Positions 55,213-63,196 of a stretch of DNA of 64,000 nucleotides are shown piece after piece; the first letter of the stretch is position 1, and each line of letters opens with the position of its first letter. A program made the position numbers and the translations under genes. Source of the stretch: SB25 sp050180705 (lineage in GTDB: Bacteria; Bacteroidota; Bacteroidia; Bacteroidales; Tenuifilaceae); assembly GCA_050180705.1 (NCBI GenBank), contig JBFXDX010000001.1:248001-312000 (forward strand), written 5' to 3'. The notes under the pieces were generated by a model. That model searched no databases. It had not been told where the DNA came from and saw only the letters and a list, made by a program, of their open reading frames with translations.

Positions 55213-55845
55213 ATGAGAAGATTACTTGATATTGAAAATTGGGAGCGGAGAGATCATTTTAACTTTTTCAGAAAATTCGAGGAACCTTTTTGGGGAGTAA
55301 CCGTTGAAATTAACTGTACTTTGGCATACGATTACTGTAAAAAGAATAGCCTTTCGTTTTTCCTATACTACTTGCATAAGTCGCTAGTTGCAGCAAACTT
55401 TATTGAGCCATTTAGGTATCGCATTGCTGACGATCGGGTGTATGTTTACAACACGGTAAATGCCTCGCCAACCATAAACCGCGACAATGGAACATTTGGC
55501 TTTGCCTACATGGATTACATCGAAAATTTCGACAAGTTTTATGACGCTGCAAAGCATGAGATAGTCCGAATTAAAAGTACTTCGGGGTTAGTTCCGGCGA
55601 TTTCTGGCGAAAATGTTATTCATTACTCATCCATGCCTTGGATAAACTTTAGCTCAATGTCTCATGCCCGAAGCTTTTCGTTTCCCGACAGCTGTCCTAA
55701 AATTACTTTTGGAAAAATGATCGAAAAGGATGGCCAGAAAGTTATGCCAGTTTCGGTTCATGTGCATCATGCCCTTATGGATGGATACCATGTTGGATTA
55801 TTTATTGATAAGTATCAGGAATTAATGAACCATTCAGAGCTGTAG
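55213..55845 (+). CDS. Chloramphenicol acetyltransferase-like protein (CatA-type fold)
   Basis: The 210-residue protein, from the ATG at 55213 (an upstream TTG at 55189 is less likely), shows the type A CAT layout. It starts RRLLDIENWERRDHFNFFRKF and has FRYRIADDRVYVYNTV in the middle, PWINFSSMSHA, and the active-site motif HVHHALMDGYHVG (HHxxxDG, His185-Asp190). CATs acetylate chloramphenicol with acetyl-CoA as a trimer. Chromosomal CAT-like proteins often have other acceptors, so resistance is not proven. Long low-complexity repeats lie on both sides. Confidence 0.88.
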   Translation: MRRLLDIENWERRDHFNFFRKFEEPFWGVTVEINCTLAYDYCKKNSLSFFLYYLHKSLVAANFIEPFRYRIADDRVYVYNTVNASPTINRDNGTFGFAYMDYIENFDKFYDAAKHEIVRIKSTSGLVPAISGENVIHYSSMPWINFSSMSHARSFSFPDSCPKITFGKMIEKDGQKVMPVSVHVHHALMDGYHVGLFIDKYQELMNHSEL

Positions 55846-56189
55846 AACTAAAACGTTGGAAGACAGAAGACAGAAAACAGAAAACCTCTTGTTTGCGCGC
55901 GTCTTCTTCTGACGCGTACAGGCTAATACGGCAGGGATAGTACATTTACGTTAGCGAGGGAATTGGAAGTTAGAGGAAGTTAGAGGAACGAAAACAGAAG
56001 ACAGGAGTCAGAAGACAGAAAACTCCTGTTTGCGCGCGTCTTCTTCTGACGCGTGCAGGCTAATACCGCAGGGATAGTCATTTGCGTTAGCGAGGGAATT
56101 GGAAGATGGAAGTTGGAAGTTCGAAGATGGAAGAAGTTAGAGGAACGAAAACAGAAGTTGGAAGACTGAATATAACTATTAACGATTAG
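55846..56189. repeat. Direct repeats with GCGCGCGTCTTCTTCTGACG core
   Basis: Two copies of an approximately 78-bp block (starting at 55891 and 56028, period 137) lie in GAAGACAGAAAACAG-type low-complexity sequence. The core GCGCGTCTTCTTCTGACGCG recurs in inverted orientation at about 58161 and 61433. Confidence 0.75.
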
Positions 56190-56645
56190 TAACAGACGTT
56201 ATAACAGGAAGAAATTTTCTTATAATCCTATTAGTCATCAACAAACAACCATCAACATCCAATCATCTTTTTGCGAGTTTACCGTAAGTAAGCAACTGAA
56301 ACAAGGATGAACTTGAACAAAGCAAGCATGTTTTATTCGTATGCAAGGATGAACTTGAACAAAACAAGCATGTTTTATTCGTATGCAAGCATGTTCTTGA
56401 ACAAAGCAAGCATGTTTTGTTTATATGTAAGCATGAACTTGAACAAAGCAAGCATGTTTTATTTGTATGTAAGCATGTTCTTGAACAAAGCAAGCATGTT
56501 TTATTCGTATGCAAGCATGTTCTTGAACAAAACAAGCATGTTTTGTTTGTATGTAAGCATGAACTTGAACAAAGCAAGCATGTTTTATTCGTATGTAAGC
56601 ATGTTCTTGAACAAAACAAGCTTGCAAAGAACAAAAGCAACCCTC
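56190..56645. repeat. 21-bp tandem-repeat element, copy 2 (inverted)
   Basis: About fifteen alternating 21-bp units (type A AGCATGTTTTATTCGTATGC and type B AGCATGTTCTTGAACAAAGC, each plus A) occupy about 56310-56620. The flanks are the reverse complement of those at 30693-30975 (TAAGAAAATTTCTT, CTTTGCAAGCTTG). Open frames of 68-130 codons on both strands result from the repeats and are not genes. Confidence 0.85.
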
Positions 56646-57073
56646 GGCTCGGCAAAGTCTGTGACTTCGTCGTAGTTAAAATGGCAGTTTATAACTGCCA
56701 TTGCCGTGAGGCAGAGTGTATTTTGATGGAAAAAGTTTACGGTTTAAAGATAGCCATTTAAACAAGCGTAGTCATAAGACTACGCTTAGCGCAACGCAGC
56801 GTATCTACGTCGCAATTAAACAGTGGTTTCCTGACCGCGCAAAAACTCAATTTTACACCATTACTATTCTGGACAAAATTGGTTAGCTTGCCAATATGTC
56901 AACAGGTTTCCAAATGGCGGATCAAACTGCACTGTACTACTTAACCTTGCAGGTGATGGATTGGATAGACGTTTTTACACGACCAATCTACCGTGATATT
57001 ATAATTGATAGCTTATGCGCGGTCAGAGACCGCTACTTAGGTACGACGAAGTCGCAAACTTCGCCGAGCGAGG
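56642..57073. mobile_element. Decayed REP/RAYT-like element with palindromes
   Basis: Inverted 30-odd-bp copies (56642-56674 and 57042-57073; core CTTCGCCGAGCGAGG and its complement CCTCGGCTCGGCAAAG, two differences) flank a transposase remnant. Between them lie palindromes ATGGCAGTT...AACTGCCAT (56681-56701), AAGCGTAGTC...GACTACGCTT (56764-56787) and GCGGTCAGAGACCGC (57019-57033). This is the layout of a REP-associated tyrosine transposase locus. Confidence 0.65.
56896..57015 (+). pseudogene. REP-associated (Y1) transposase, N-terminal remnant
   Basis: The first 40 codons (MSTGFQMADQTALYYLTLQV, then MDWIDVFTRPIYRDIIIDSL) match the start of Bacteroidota RAYT transposases of the IS200/Y1 family. 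Homology stops at 57015, where a palindrome begins, and the catalytic HUH and Tyr parts are missing. The frame then runs on into the complement of the DUF2971 gene. Confidence 0.75.
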
Positions 57074-57083
57074 GGGTTAGTTA

Positions 57084-57920
57084 TTATTTGTCAAATCTAT
57101 GGTCAAGTAAAACAGCATTTGTAATTTTCTTTTCTTCAAGATTAATTAACATCTTTCTATTCTCATTACTTATTCTTTGTCCCATAATTACGAATTTTAA
57201 ACATGTATCATCAATTCTTAAAAAAGGATTAAATTTAACAGGTGTGAAATCTAAAGCATGTCTTGGTAATTGAGATAGTATAAGTCTATATTCTTTTTCA
57301 TATTTCCAATGTTTCGTTTTTGAAAGCAAATGATTTAATGTCCATTTTAACATACCGTTTTTATAAATAGTGGTTTCAAGTTTTCTTACTCCACTATAAG
57401 ATATAGCGCGATGATGTAATTGATATGAGTTGCTATCAAGGTTTTTTCTTAAAGTAGCAATCAGCAATTCTTTGTCAAGCACAAAACAGATACCCTTTGC
57501 TTCATCAGCATAATGCGTCCATAGTAAATTATCAGAATGCGATTGCGAGAAACAGCATATACCATAATATTCATTCTGAAGATGAGTAAAATATTCTTTG
57601 AAAAACTTTTCATGACTAGATTCTTCACCTAAATCTAATCCAGCATCTTTTATTAAAAATTTTATTTCTTCACTCAAATAATACCTTGAACTTAATATTG
57701 AACTTCTCGTTTTCTGCGAAAAATTCTGTGAGTTTTTTATTTTTAAATTGAATTGAGAGTCAAGAGGATCATTCAATTTATTAGGAGCGCAAAAAAAAAG
57801 AGTCTTATTCACTAATATCTGTAACGCATTAGTATTAAACCTACAGAATTTAAAAAGGTATCTACCAGATTCTAATTTAGTTTCGATATCCATTTCATTT
57901 ACCTCCAATACTGTTTTCAA
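57084..57920 (-). CDS. DUF2971 protein
   Basis: The 278-residue protein shows the DUF2971 pattern: YLFKFCRFNTNALQILVNKTLFFCAPNKLNDPLDSQF near the N-terminus, YGICCFSQSHSDNLLWTHYADEAKGICFVLDKELL (about 118-152) and KEYRLILSQL. The function is unknown; the family is common in defence islands and accessory regions. It is a single gene between the promoter-bearing repeat copy b (57928-58086) and a CTAAC boundary (57076-57082) adjoining the RAYT remnant. The stop codon TAA is 1-2 bp from the boundary. Confidence 0.87.
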   Translation of the reverse strand: MKTVLEVNEMDIETKLESGRYLFKFCRFNTNALQILVNKTLFFCAPNKLNDPLDSQFNLKIKNSQNFSQKTRSSILSSRYYLSEEIKFLIKDAGLDLGEESSHEKFFKEYFTHLQNEYYGICCFSQSHSDNLLWTHYADEAKGICFVLDKELLIATLRKNLDSNSYQLHHRAISYSGVRKLETTIYKNGMLKWTLNHLLSKTKHWKYEKEYRLILSQLPRHALDFTPVKFNPFLRIDDTCLKFVIMGQRISNENRKMLINLEEKKITNAVLLDHRFDK

Positions 57921-57927
57921 TAATTAT

Positions 57928-58086
57928 CCCCAACTTACTTATATATGTATTAAAACCACATTTTTCACACCTTACTTAATGTGTAACATGTAGCTTTTGC
58001 ACTATAAAACTAGCAATAATTCGTATAAAACAATATATCCAATGCTTTTATGTGTTTTAATAGGGAATAGGGTATTGCTGTTACCG
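57928..58086 (-). repeat. Long promoter-bearing repeat R1, copy b
   Basis: The 159-bp element is homologous to copies at 29185 and 61183. On the minus strand it runs from CGGTAAC to AAGTAAGTTGGGG. The right end lies just upstream of the DUF2971 start and the left end follows the REP-like segment. Confidence 0.6.
58005..58033 (-). promoter_or_regulatory. Conserved promoter candidate in R1 copy b
   Basis: On the minus strand TTG (58031-58033) is followed by an 18-bp spacer and TAGTTTTA (58005-58012), which differs from TAnnTTTG in one base. The same arrangement occurs in copy c, which supports function. Confidence 0.45.
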
Positions 58087-58238
58087 ACTTTATTTGTGCT
58101 TGTTTAATAATGAATGTACTATTTTACTTTGCATACATTTAAAGAAACTGGAAAAGAAGCGCACGCGTCAGAAGAAGACGCGCGCGAACAAGAGTCGCAG
58201 ACTTCGCCGAGCGAGGTTAACCGTGTGTTGGCGGTAGT
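58087..58238. repeat. 96-bp-type repeat plus REP core between cassettes
   Basis: It contains one copy of the 96-bp repeat found twice at 61368-61559 (CTTGTTTAATAATGAATGTA, then the ACGCGTCAGAAGAAGACGCG core). A third copy of the REP core follows (58194-58216), then GTTGGCG (58227-58233), 6 bp from the stop of the next gene. Confidence 0.65.
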
Positions 58239-59207
58239 TTATTTAAATAAATTTATAGGTGTTTTCATTTTAGCTTCAAAGTTTAATGCATTCATCATAA
58301 ACAAAGCTTTTATTTCATTCATTTTAGGTGTAATATGTTTATTAAGAAAATTTTGAGACATACACCAATATTCCATTCTTAAGATAAGAAGTTCACTTAA
58401 TGCTAATTCATAATCTAACTTTTTTAAATGAGAGGTGTAAGTAGAACGATATTTTTTATGTTCGCCAATTATCCAAATGGAATTAGTTGCTGTTGGAAAA
58501 ACACTTATAAAGGTAGTTGGCATTTTATTATTAAGCATTCTAATATTATATTCCTCAATTGTGCTGGGTTCTTGTTCGTTTGGTTCTTTAATGTTGATTG
58601 GAGCGGATGTGCATATTTCGGCATATGGTCTTATTAACAGTTCAAACTCAAAATTCTCTTCATTAGATAGAATATCATTTTCAAGTTGAGATTTAAAATA
58701 ATTCAAATTTATAATACCTAGATTTAGTCCATTCAGGTAATCTTCAAATAATTCACCTATATCAATCACAGAGAATTTTTTGCGTTGTTCGAGTATGTTG
58801 GTAAGAAGTTGTTTGACTTGTTCCTTTCTTCTAATTTCTTGGCAAAGCCCCCTGTAACTGAAAAGACATTGAACTTTATAGTTATTAAAATCAACGTCAT
58901 TTGATTCTATTGGCTTAAATATTTTATCATCATGTGATGGACAAAATCCTGGAAAAGAAAATGCTTCATTAATTCCAATTCTTTGATATTTGAAAATGCC
59001 TTGACTATCAATTTCCCAAATGTTTGTTGGCTTGACTTCTATTATATGTTTATTTATTTCTATTCGAGAAAGAATTCCATTTTTTTGTAGCACGTGAGAA
59101 TTAATGCATTTTTCGTTGCAGTCTGCATACATACATGTCCACGATGTCTTTTCCATCTTTTCAAAACATTCGTAAAAAAGTTTTTTATCCTGAATTAGGT
59201 TCTGCAT
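58239..59207 (-). CDS. Hypothetical protein with Cys-rich N-terminus
   Basis: The 322-residue protein starts with a Cys/His group (TCMYADCNEKCINSHVLQ, about 24-41) and continues with INEAFSFPGFCPSHDDKIFKPIE (about 79-101), a motif I associate with uncharacterised proteins of accessory regions. The Cys/His pattern would suit a metal site. The remainder is mainly helical. It has no transmembrane helix or known catalytic motif. It is a single gene between attC-like boundaries. Confidence 0.7.
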   Translation of the reverse strand: MQNLIQDKKLFYECFEKMEKTSWTCMYADCNEKCINSHVLQKNGILSRIEINKHIIEVKPTNIWEIDSQGIFKYQRIGINEAFSFPGFCPSHDDKIFKPIESNDVDFNNYKVQCLFSYRGLCQEIRRKEQVKQLLTNILEQRKKFSVIDIGELFEDYLNGLNLGIINLNYFKSQLENDILSNEENFEFELLIRPYAEICTSAPINIKEPNEQEPSTIEEYNIRMLNNKMPTTFISVFPTATNSIWIIGEHKKYRSTYTSHLKKLDYELALSELLILRMEYWCMSQNFLNKHITPKMNEIKALFMMNALNFEAKMKTPINLFK

Positions 59208-59228
59208 GTTAGTTGCATGTTAAATTAC

Positions 59229-59356
59229 CGCCAACGTTAAGCATATGTTTTGTTGTGGATTTTGAAACAGTTTCCTATTCCACGTTACAAAATTTGAGTA
59301 GAACAGGAACCTTGAAGTAAGTACTTAATCCCAATAAAATATATGTATTGTTAGTT
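59229..59356 (-). repeat. attC-like repeat
   Basis: On the minus strand it starts AACTAACAATACATATATTT and ends AACATATGCTTAACGTTGGCG. The ends are imperfectly complementary (ATATAT/ATATG parts). The start is 4 bp after the stop codon of the 59361-60080 gene. Confidence 0.55.
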
Positions 59357-59360
59357 GCCG

Positions 59361-60080
59361 TTATTTATATTTTGTTATCATTAAATCAAATTTACTATTC
59401 TTTTTATTCTCATTAGGATCTTGTAATTCAACAGATATTCCTTGGATATATTCAAAATACTCAGAAGTAATATTTAATAAATATATTGTACTTGTTCCAG
59501 AATTTAAAATCGTAAGAATTGGAGGATCATCAAAACTTGGAAGTCTAACTCCTTCAATTGTTTTTAGGTTTTTATAGTAAACTCTTACATTTTCGCTTTT
59601 ATCTCTATCAAAAAAAATGTTTTTAACTATGAAAGTACTAACGTTTGGAGAAAACTCCTTTTGGAGATTTATCAAATCGGTTTTCAATCGATTTGTTTCT
59701 TTTACTGAAACATTTAAGGCTTCAATAGTCTGTATCCGTTGTGAATCAATACTAACTACTAATTTCTTATAGTAATTTAAAGTTGAATCATACTGTTTTA
59801 ATTTAACCTTATATTGTTTAACATTGTCATTATAATCTGATTTAATAGAGGTAATAGAATTGTAACCAAGGAATCCTCCAACAACTACAATTATTGAAGT
59901 TGATGCAATTAATAGCTGAATCTTATAATTTAATTCATAATATTTTTCATCACTAATTGATGTTTCATTTTCATTTCTCTTAAAACGCAAAAGTTTTTTG
60001 TATAATCGAAAGTCAATTCCGAAAATAAATATTATTGTAATCAAAATAATCAATCCCAAAATTGCTAAAAATGTTTCCAT
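59361..60080 (-). CDS. Membrane protein with coiled-coil domain, unknown function
   Basis: The 239-residue protein has two transmembrane helices (about 4-23 and 54-74), then a coiled-coil region (about 80-145; KQYKVKLKQYDSTLNYYKKL, RLKTDLINLQKEF) and a C-terminal beta-rich part (VSTFIVKNIFFDRDKSENVRVYYKNL). No family was recognised. It is a single gene in the array, with attC-like repeats directly before and after. Confidence 0.68.
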   Translation of the reverse strand: METFLAILGLIILITIIFIFGIDFRLYKKLLRFKRNENETSISDEKYYELNYKIQLLIASTSIIVVVGGFLGYNSITSIKSDYNDNVKQYKVKLKQYDSTLNYYKKLVVSIDSQRIQTIEALNVSVKETNRLKTDLINLQKEFSPNVSTFIVKNIFFDRDKSENVRVYYKNLKTIEGVRLPSFDDPPILTILNSGTSTIYLLNITSEYFEYIQGISVELQDPNENKKNSKFDLMITKYK

Positions 60081-60095
60081 AAGCCATTTTTATAG

Positions 60096-60232
60096 TGGTA
60101 ACTAAAGGTTTGCGGTATGAAACGTAGCGGATTGCGTGGCTGCGAACTTATCCCCCGTTACTGACCTTGCCAGCGGGAGTTAAACTTGCAAATTGAACTG
60201 AAACCGCTATGTTTTATGACCGCGTGTTAGCC
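60096..60232 (-). repeat. attC-like repeat
   Basis: The 137-bp element is a clear imperfect palindrome. On the minus strand it reads GGCTAACACGCGGTCATAAA then ACATAGCGG, and later CCGCTACGTTTCATACCGCA then AACCTTTAGTTACCA. The cores GGCTAAC and GTTACCA resemble R'' and R' sites. It starts 12 bp after the stop codon of the next gene. Confidence 0.58.
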
Positions 60233-60243
60233 ACTGCCATTTT

Positions 60244-61161
60244 TTATGTCAATTTTAATACATCCTTTGTGATAAATTCATAAACAAATTTTACGGTATC
60301 CTTATCAATCACCTGCGCAAGTCCCAAATCTATTAACTTCCCTTTCAATAATTGTCCCCAGTTTGTTTTATTAAGTTGTCCATATAATTCCTTTAGTTCT
60401 TGTAATTCATCAAATAATATTTCTTGACCCAAACCAAGTTTGTCCAACTTGTCAATTAATTCATCTATCCTCTCAGATACTTCTTCTTTTGAATTCCCAA
60501 TCCCATTATAAGTTGACTTCTGTTTTTTCCTTTTTTCTTCAACATATAATTTTCCTTCAAGAGTTAATTGAGCATCAACGATTCTTATTTTTGTACTATT
60601 CACCAATCCTTGGTCCATTAAGAGATTTACAATCTGTCTATCTTCGCCATGTCTTGATAATGTTATTCCATTACCCTCAAATATCCAATCAACAGGGTAG
60701 TAAAAGTTATCGTATAAATCGTATAATTTATCCAATAACAATTCGATAATATCTTCAGTTGTATATTTCTTACGAACTTCTATATTAATTTCATTGGGTC
60801 TGATTACTGCATCAGAAATACTTAAAATTCTCAAATAATAATCAAGATTTTTTGTTTTAGATTTCAATTCTGAGAATTCATTCTTAATCTCTTGCATAAT
60901 GTTTCTCTGAGCACCAGGAATATGAAAATCCGCTGTTTGTCTTTGTCTAAATCCATTAGCAAATTCCTTTTGCGTATCATCGAAAGAATCAGACAAATAA
61001 TTATAACATTTATCTACCCAATCTTTTATCTCTATTTTTACATATTCATATAATTTTTCATCTCTTATAGTTACAGATTCCTTTTGTGCAATCTCATCTC
61101 CTTCTAAAATCAAGGCTTTGATTTGTTCTTGAAATTCTAACCAATCTTTAATAAGTTTCAT
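60244..61161 (-). CDS. Hypothetical helical protein
   Basis: The 305-residue cytoplasmic protein has an N-terminal helical part (about 1-110), a middle section with a possible winged-helix pattern (DWIFEGNGITLSRHGEDRQIVNLLMDQGLVNSTKIRIVDAQLTLEGKLYVEEKRK, about 155-215) and a C-terminal coiled coil (DELIDKLDKLGLGQEILFDELQELKELYGQL). No family is assigned. It is the first cassette-like gene after repeat copy c. Confidence 0.7.
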   Translation of the reverse strand: MKLIKDWLEFQEQIKALILEGDEIAQKESVTIRDEKLYEYVKIEIKDWVDKCYNYLSDSFDDTQKEFANGFRQRQTADFHIPGAQRNIMQEIKNEFSELKSKTKNLDYYLRILSISDAVIRPNEINIEVRKKYTTEDIIELLLDKLYDLYDNFYYPVDWIFEGNGITLSRHGEDRQIVNLLMDQGLVNSTKIRIVDAQLTLEGKLYVEEKRKKQKSTYNGIGNSKEEVSERIDELIDKLDKLGLGQEILFDELQELKELYGQLNKTNWGQLLKGKLIDLGLAQVIDKDTVKFVYEFITKDVLKLT

Positions 61162-61182
61162 GTGTTCATTTTTTATGGTTGT

Positions 61183-61355
61183 GGCTAACTTACTTATACA
61201 TGTATTAAAACTGCATTTTTCACACCTTACTTAATGTGTAACATGTAGCTTTTGTTACATATTATTTCACTATAAAACTAGCAATAATTCTTATAAAACA
61301 ATATATTTCAATGTTTTTATGTGGTTTAATAGGGAATAGGGTATTGCTGTTACCG
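61183..61355 (-). repeat. Long promoter-bearing repeat R1, copy c
   Basis: The 173-bp element matches copies a and b. On the minus strand it runs from CGGTAAC (61349-61355) to AAGTAAGTTAGCC (ending at 61183), 22 bp before the start of the 60244-61161 gene. Confidence 0.6.
61273..61301 (-). promoter_or_regulatory. Conserved promoter candidate in R1 copy c
   Basis: On the minus strand TTG (61299-61301), an 18-bp spacer and TAGTTTTA (61273-61280). It faces the cassette-like genes and is the same as in copy b. Confidence 0.45.
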
Positions 61356-61367
61356 ACTTCATTTGTA

Positions 61368-61559
61368 CTTGTTTAATAATGAGTGTACTATTCTACTTTG
61401 CATACATTTAAATGAACTTGGAATGAAGCGCACGCGTCAGAAGAAGACGCGCGCGAACAAGAGCTTGTTTAATAATGAATGTACTATTCTACTTTGTACA
61501 CATTTAAAGAAACTAAGAATGAAGCGCACGCGTTGGAAAAAGATGCGCGCGAACAAGAT
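61368..61559. repeat. 96-bp tandem repeat
   Basis: Two copies (starts 61368 and 61464) share CTTGTTTAATAATGA.TGTA, ATGAAGCGCACGCGT and GCGCGCGAACAAGA; a third is at 58099. The core matches the inverted repeats near 55896 and 56034. Confidence 0.8.
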
Positions 61560-61752
61560 ATTACTTTACCCAAAAACTAAAGAACACGCATACAAACACA
61601 AGATATATAACCATACTGTAACGCATTAATTGTATCTTGCAGCAATGCTAAACCTTATTGTATGATTGGGATTATTGTATCGATAGTAACTATTGGTTTT
61701 GCATAAGTATAGGTAGTGTAATAAATTACATTTAAAGTAGGCGATTAGGAGT
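61560..61752. other. Spacer before the DUF3795 operon
   Basis: No gene is recognised. Together with the tandem repeat it forms a gene-free gap of about 400 bp. Confidence 0.4.
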
Positions 61753-62199
61753 ATGGACAAGAATTATGCGTGTTACTGTGGTCTTTACTGTGAGAATTGT
61801 GCGGTTAAGGTTAATGTTGAACCGGCTGCAAAGGTTCTATACAATGAAATGCAGAAGCTGGGATTCGAGGGAATTATGTCGTTCTTTCCGGATGGCGAAC
61901 AGTTCTGGTCGTTCCTAAAAGGCATGACTACCAACGGGGTTTGCATTTCGTGTAAGGCGGGGAGTGGAAATCCGGCCTGCAAGGTCAGGCTGTGTGCAAA
62001 GGAGCGTAATGTTGAAATGTGTGCCTTCTGCGAGAGCTACCCTTGCGAGCATTTACAGGATTTGTTGGATGGTTACCCATTGCTTAAGTCCGATAATTCT
62101 ATTTTAAGGGATAATGGCTGGGAGGCCTGGGGAAAGCATCAAGACGAACGCCATGCAAAAGGGATTGGATTTGCATACGCTAAGAAAGACGATGAATAG
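61753..62199 (+). CDS. DUF3795 Cys-rich protein
   Basis: The 148-residue protein has many Cys in DUF3795-type positions: YACYCGLYCENCAV (about 5-18), GVCISCKAGSGNPACKVRLCAKER (about 62-85) and EMCAFCESYPCEHL (about 87-100). These probably bind metal. The function of the family is unknown. It is first in a tight plus-strand operon with the GNAT (18 bp), DUF3788 and secreted-protein genes. Confidence 0.88.
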   Translation: MDKNYACYCGLYCENCAVKVNVEPAAKVLYNEMQKLGFEGIMSFFPDGEQFWSFLKGMTTNGVCISCKAGSGNPACKVRLCAKERNVEMCAFCESYPCEHLQDLLDGYPLLKSDNSILRDNGWEAWGKHQDERHAKGIGFAYAKKDDE

Positions 62200-62216
62200 G
62201 AGATAAATATTGAATC

Positions 62217-62726
62217 ATGATACTAATTTTCGAAACAGAACGGTTATTCCTTCGTGAGCTAACGCTTCAGGATATGCCTAATCTCTCGTTGGTTCTATCG
62301 GATCGGGAATCAATGAAACATTACCCGCATGCCTTTTCGGCCGAGGAGGTTAAAAAATGGATAGAGCGAAATATAGCGCGGTATAAAAATGATGGCTTTG
62401 GATTATGGGCAGTAATTCGGAAGGATGATAATCAGTTTTTGGGCGACTGCGGAATTACATTGCAGAATATAGATGGCGATATTTTACCCGAAATAGGTTT
62501 CCATATTATTAAAAGTTTCTGCAATATGGGATATGCAACCGAGGCCGCCGAAGCTTGCAAGAAGTATGCACTAGAGACATTGGGCTTTAAATCAATTTAC
62601 TCGTACTCCGAAATAGGGAATAAACCATCGCAAAGGGTTTCTGCAAAAATTGGAATGAGTAAAGTAAAAACATTCCAGAACGATGGAATAACAGAGGTTG
62701 TATACGAGTACAGTACCGAAAGTTAA
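62217..62726 (+). CDS. GNAT-family N-acetyltransferase (RimJ/RimL-like)
   Basis: The 169-residue protein starts MILIFETERLFLRELTLQDM and has FLGDCGITLQNIDGDILPEIGFHI and the acetyl-CoA-binding stretch NMGYATEAAEACKKYALETLGF, typical of RimJ/RimL-type GNATs. The acceptor is unknown. It lies 18 bp from the upstream gene. A second GNAT of the same type starts at 63978. Confidence 0.9.
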   Translation: MILIFETERLFLRELTLQDMPNLSLVLSDRESMKHYPHAFSAEEVKKWIERNIARYKNDGFGLWAVIRKDDNQFLGDCGITLQNIDGDILPEIGFHIIKSFCNMGYATEAAEACKKYALETLGFKSIYSYSEIGNKPSQRVSAKIGMSKVKTFQNDGITEVVYEYSTES

Positions 62727-62761
62727 GCTTGTTACCGAATGTATTACCAATTTTCTATACC

Positions 62762-63196
62762 ATGGATGCTAAAGATAACGTAATGCTTTTACGCGACGAG
62801 GCCGTTGAGCCTACCGCGAATGTTCTGAAGAATATTCTGGATAGCAAACTATTTGCTGTTTATGAAGAGCTAATGCGAGTATTTGCTGCCGAGTTTAATT
62901 TGGAGCCACAATGGCGATTCTATAAGGATGGAAAAGCATGGTTGTGTAAGGTGTGTTACAAGAAAAATACGGTGCTATGGCTTTCGGTTTGGCAGAACCA
63001 AATTAAGATAAGTTTCTACTTTACCGAAAAGACCCGGGCGGGTATCGATAGCCTTAATATTAGCAGTAACATAAAGGTTAATTTTTCGAATGCCAAACCG
63101 GCAGGTAAATTAATACCTTTGATTGTTGATGTTGAGCAATTGGAGCATCTGACCGATTTAAAGGAAATTATAAAGTATAAGAAAGAGCTGAAGTGA
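62762..63196 (+). CDS. DUF3788 protein
   Basis: The 144-residue protein is counted from the ATG at 62762; the frame is open from 62729, but MDAKDNVMLLRDEAVEPTANVLKNIL is the usual start. It has the DUF3788 pattern WRFYKDGKAWLCKVCYKKNTVLWLSVW, then ISFYFTEKT. The function is unknown. The stop codon TGA (63194-63196) overlaps the next start. Confidence 0.87.
   Translation: MDAKDNVMLLRDEAVEPTANVLKNILDSKLFAVYEELMRVFAAEFNLEPQWRFYKDGKAWLCKVCYKKNTVLWLSVWQNQIKISFYFTEKTRAGIDSLNISSNIKVNFSNAKPAGKLIPLIVDVEQLEHLTDLKEIIKYKKELK

Noticed and set aside
55213..55845. Antibiotic resistance call for the CAT-like gene
   Set aside because: The fold and HHxxxDG motif are clear, but chromosomal CAT-like proteins often have other substrates, so resistance is not claimed.
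56263..56761. Several long open frames on both strands (68-130 codons) full of Cys, Leu, His and Asn repeats
   Set aside because: They are by-products of the 21-bp repeat (a multiple of three), which leaves several frames open. They have no conserved protein pattern or ribosome site.
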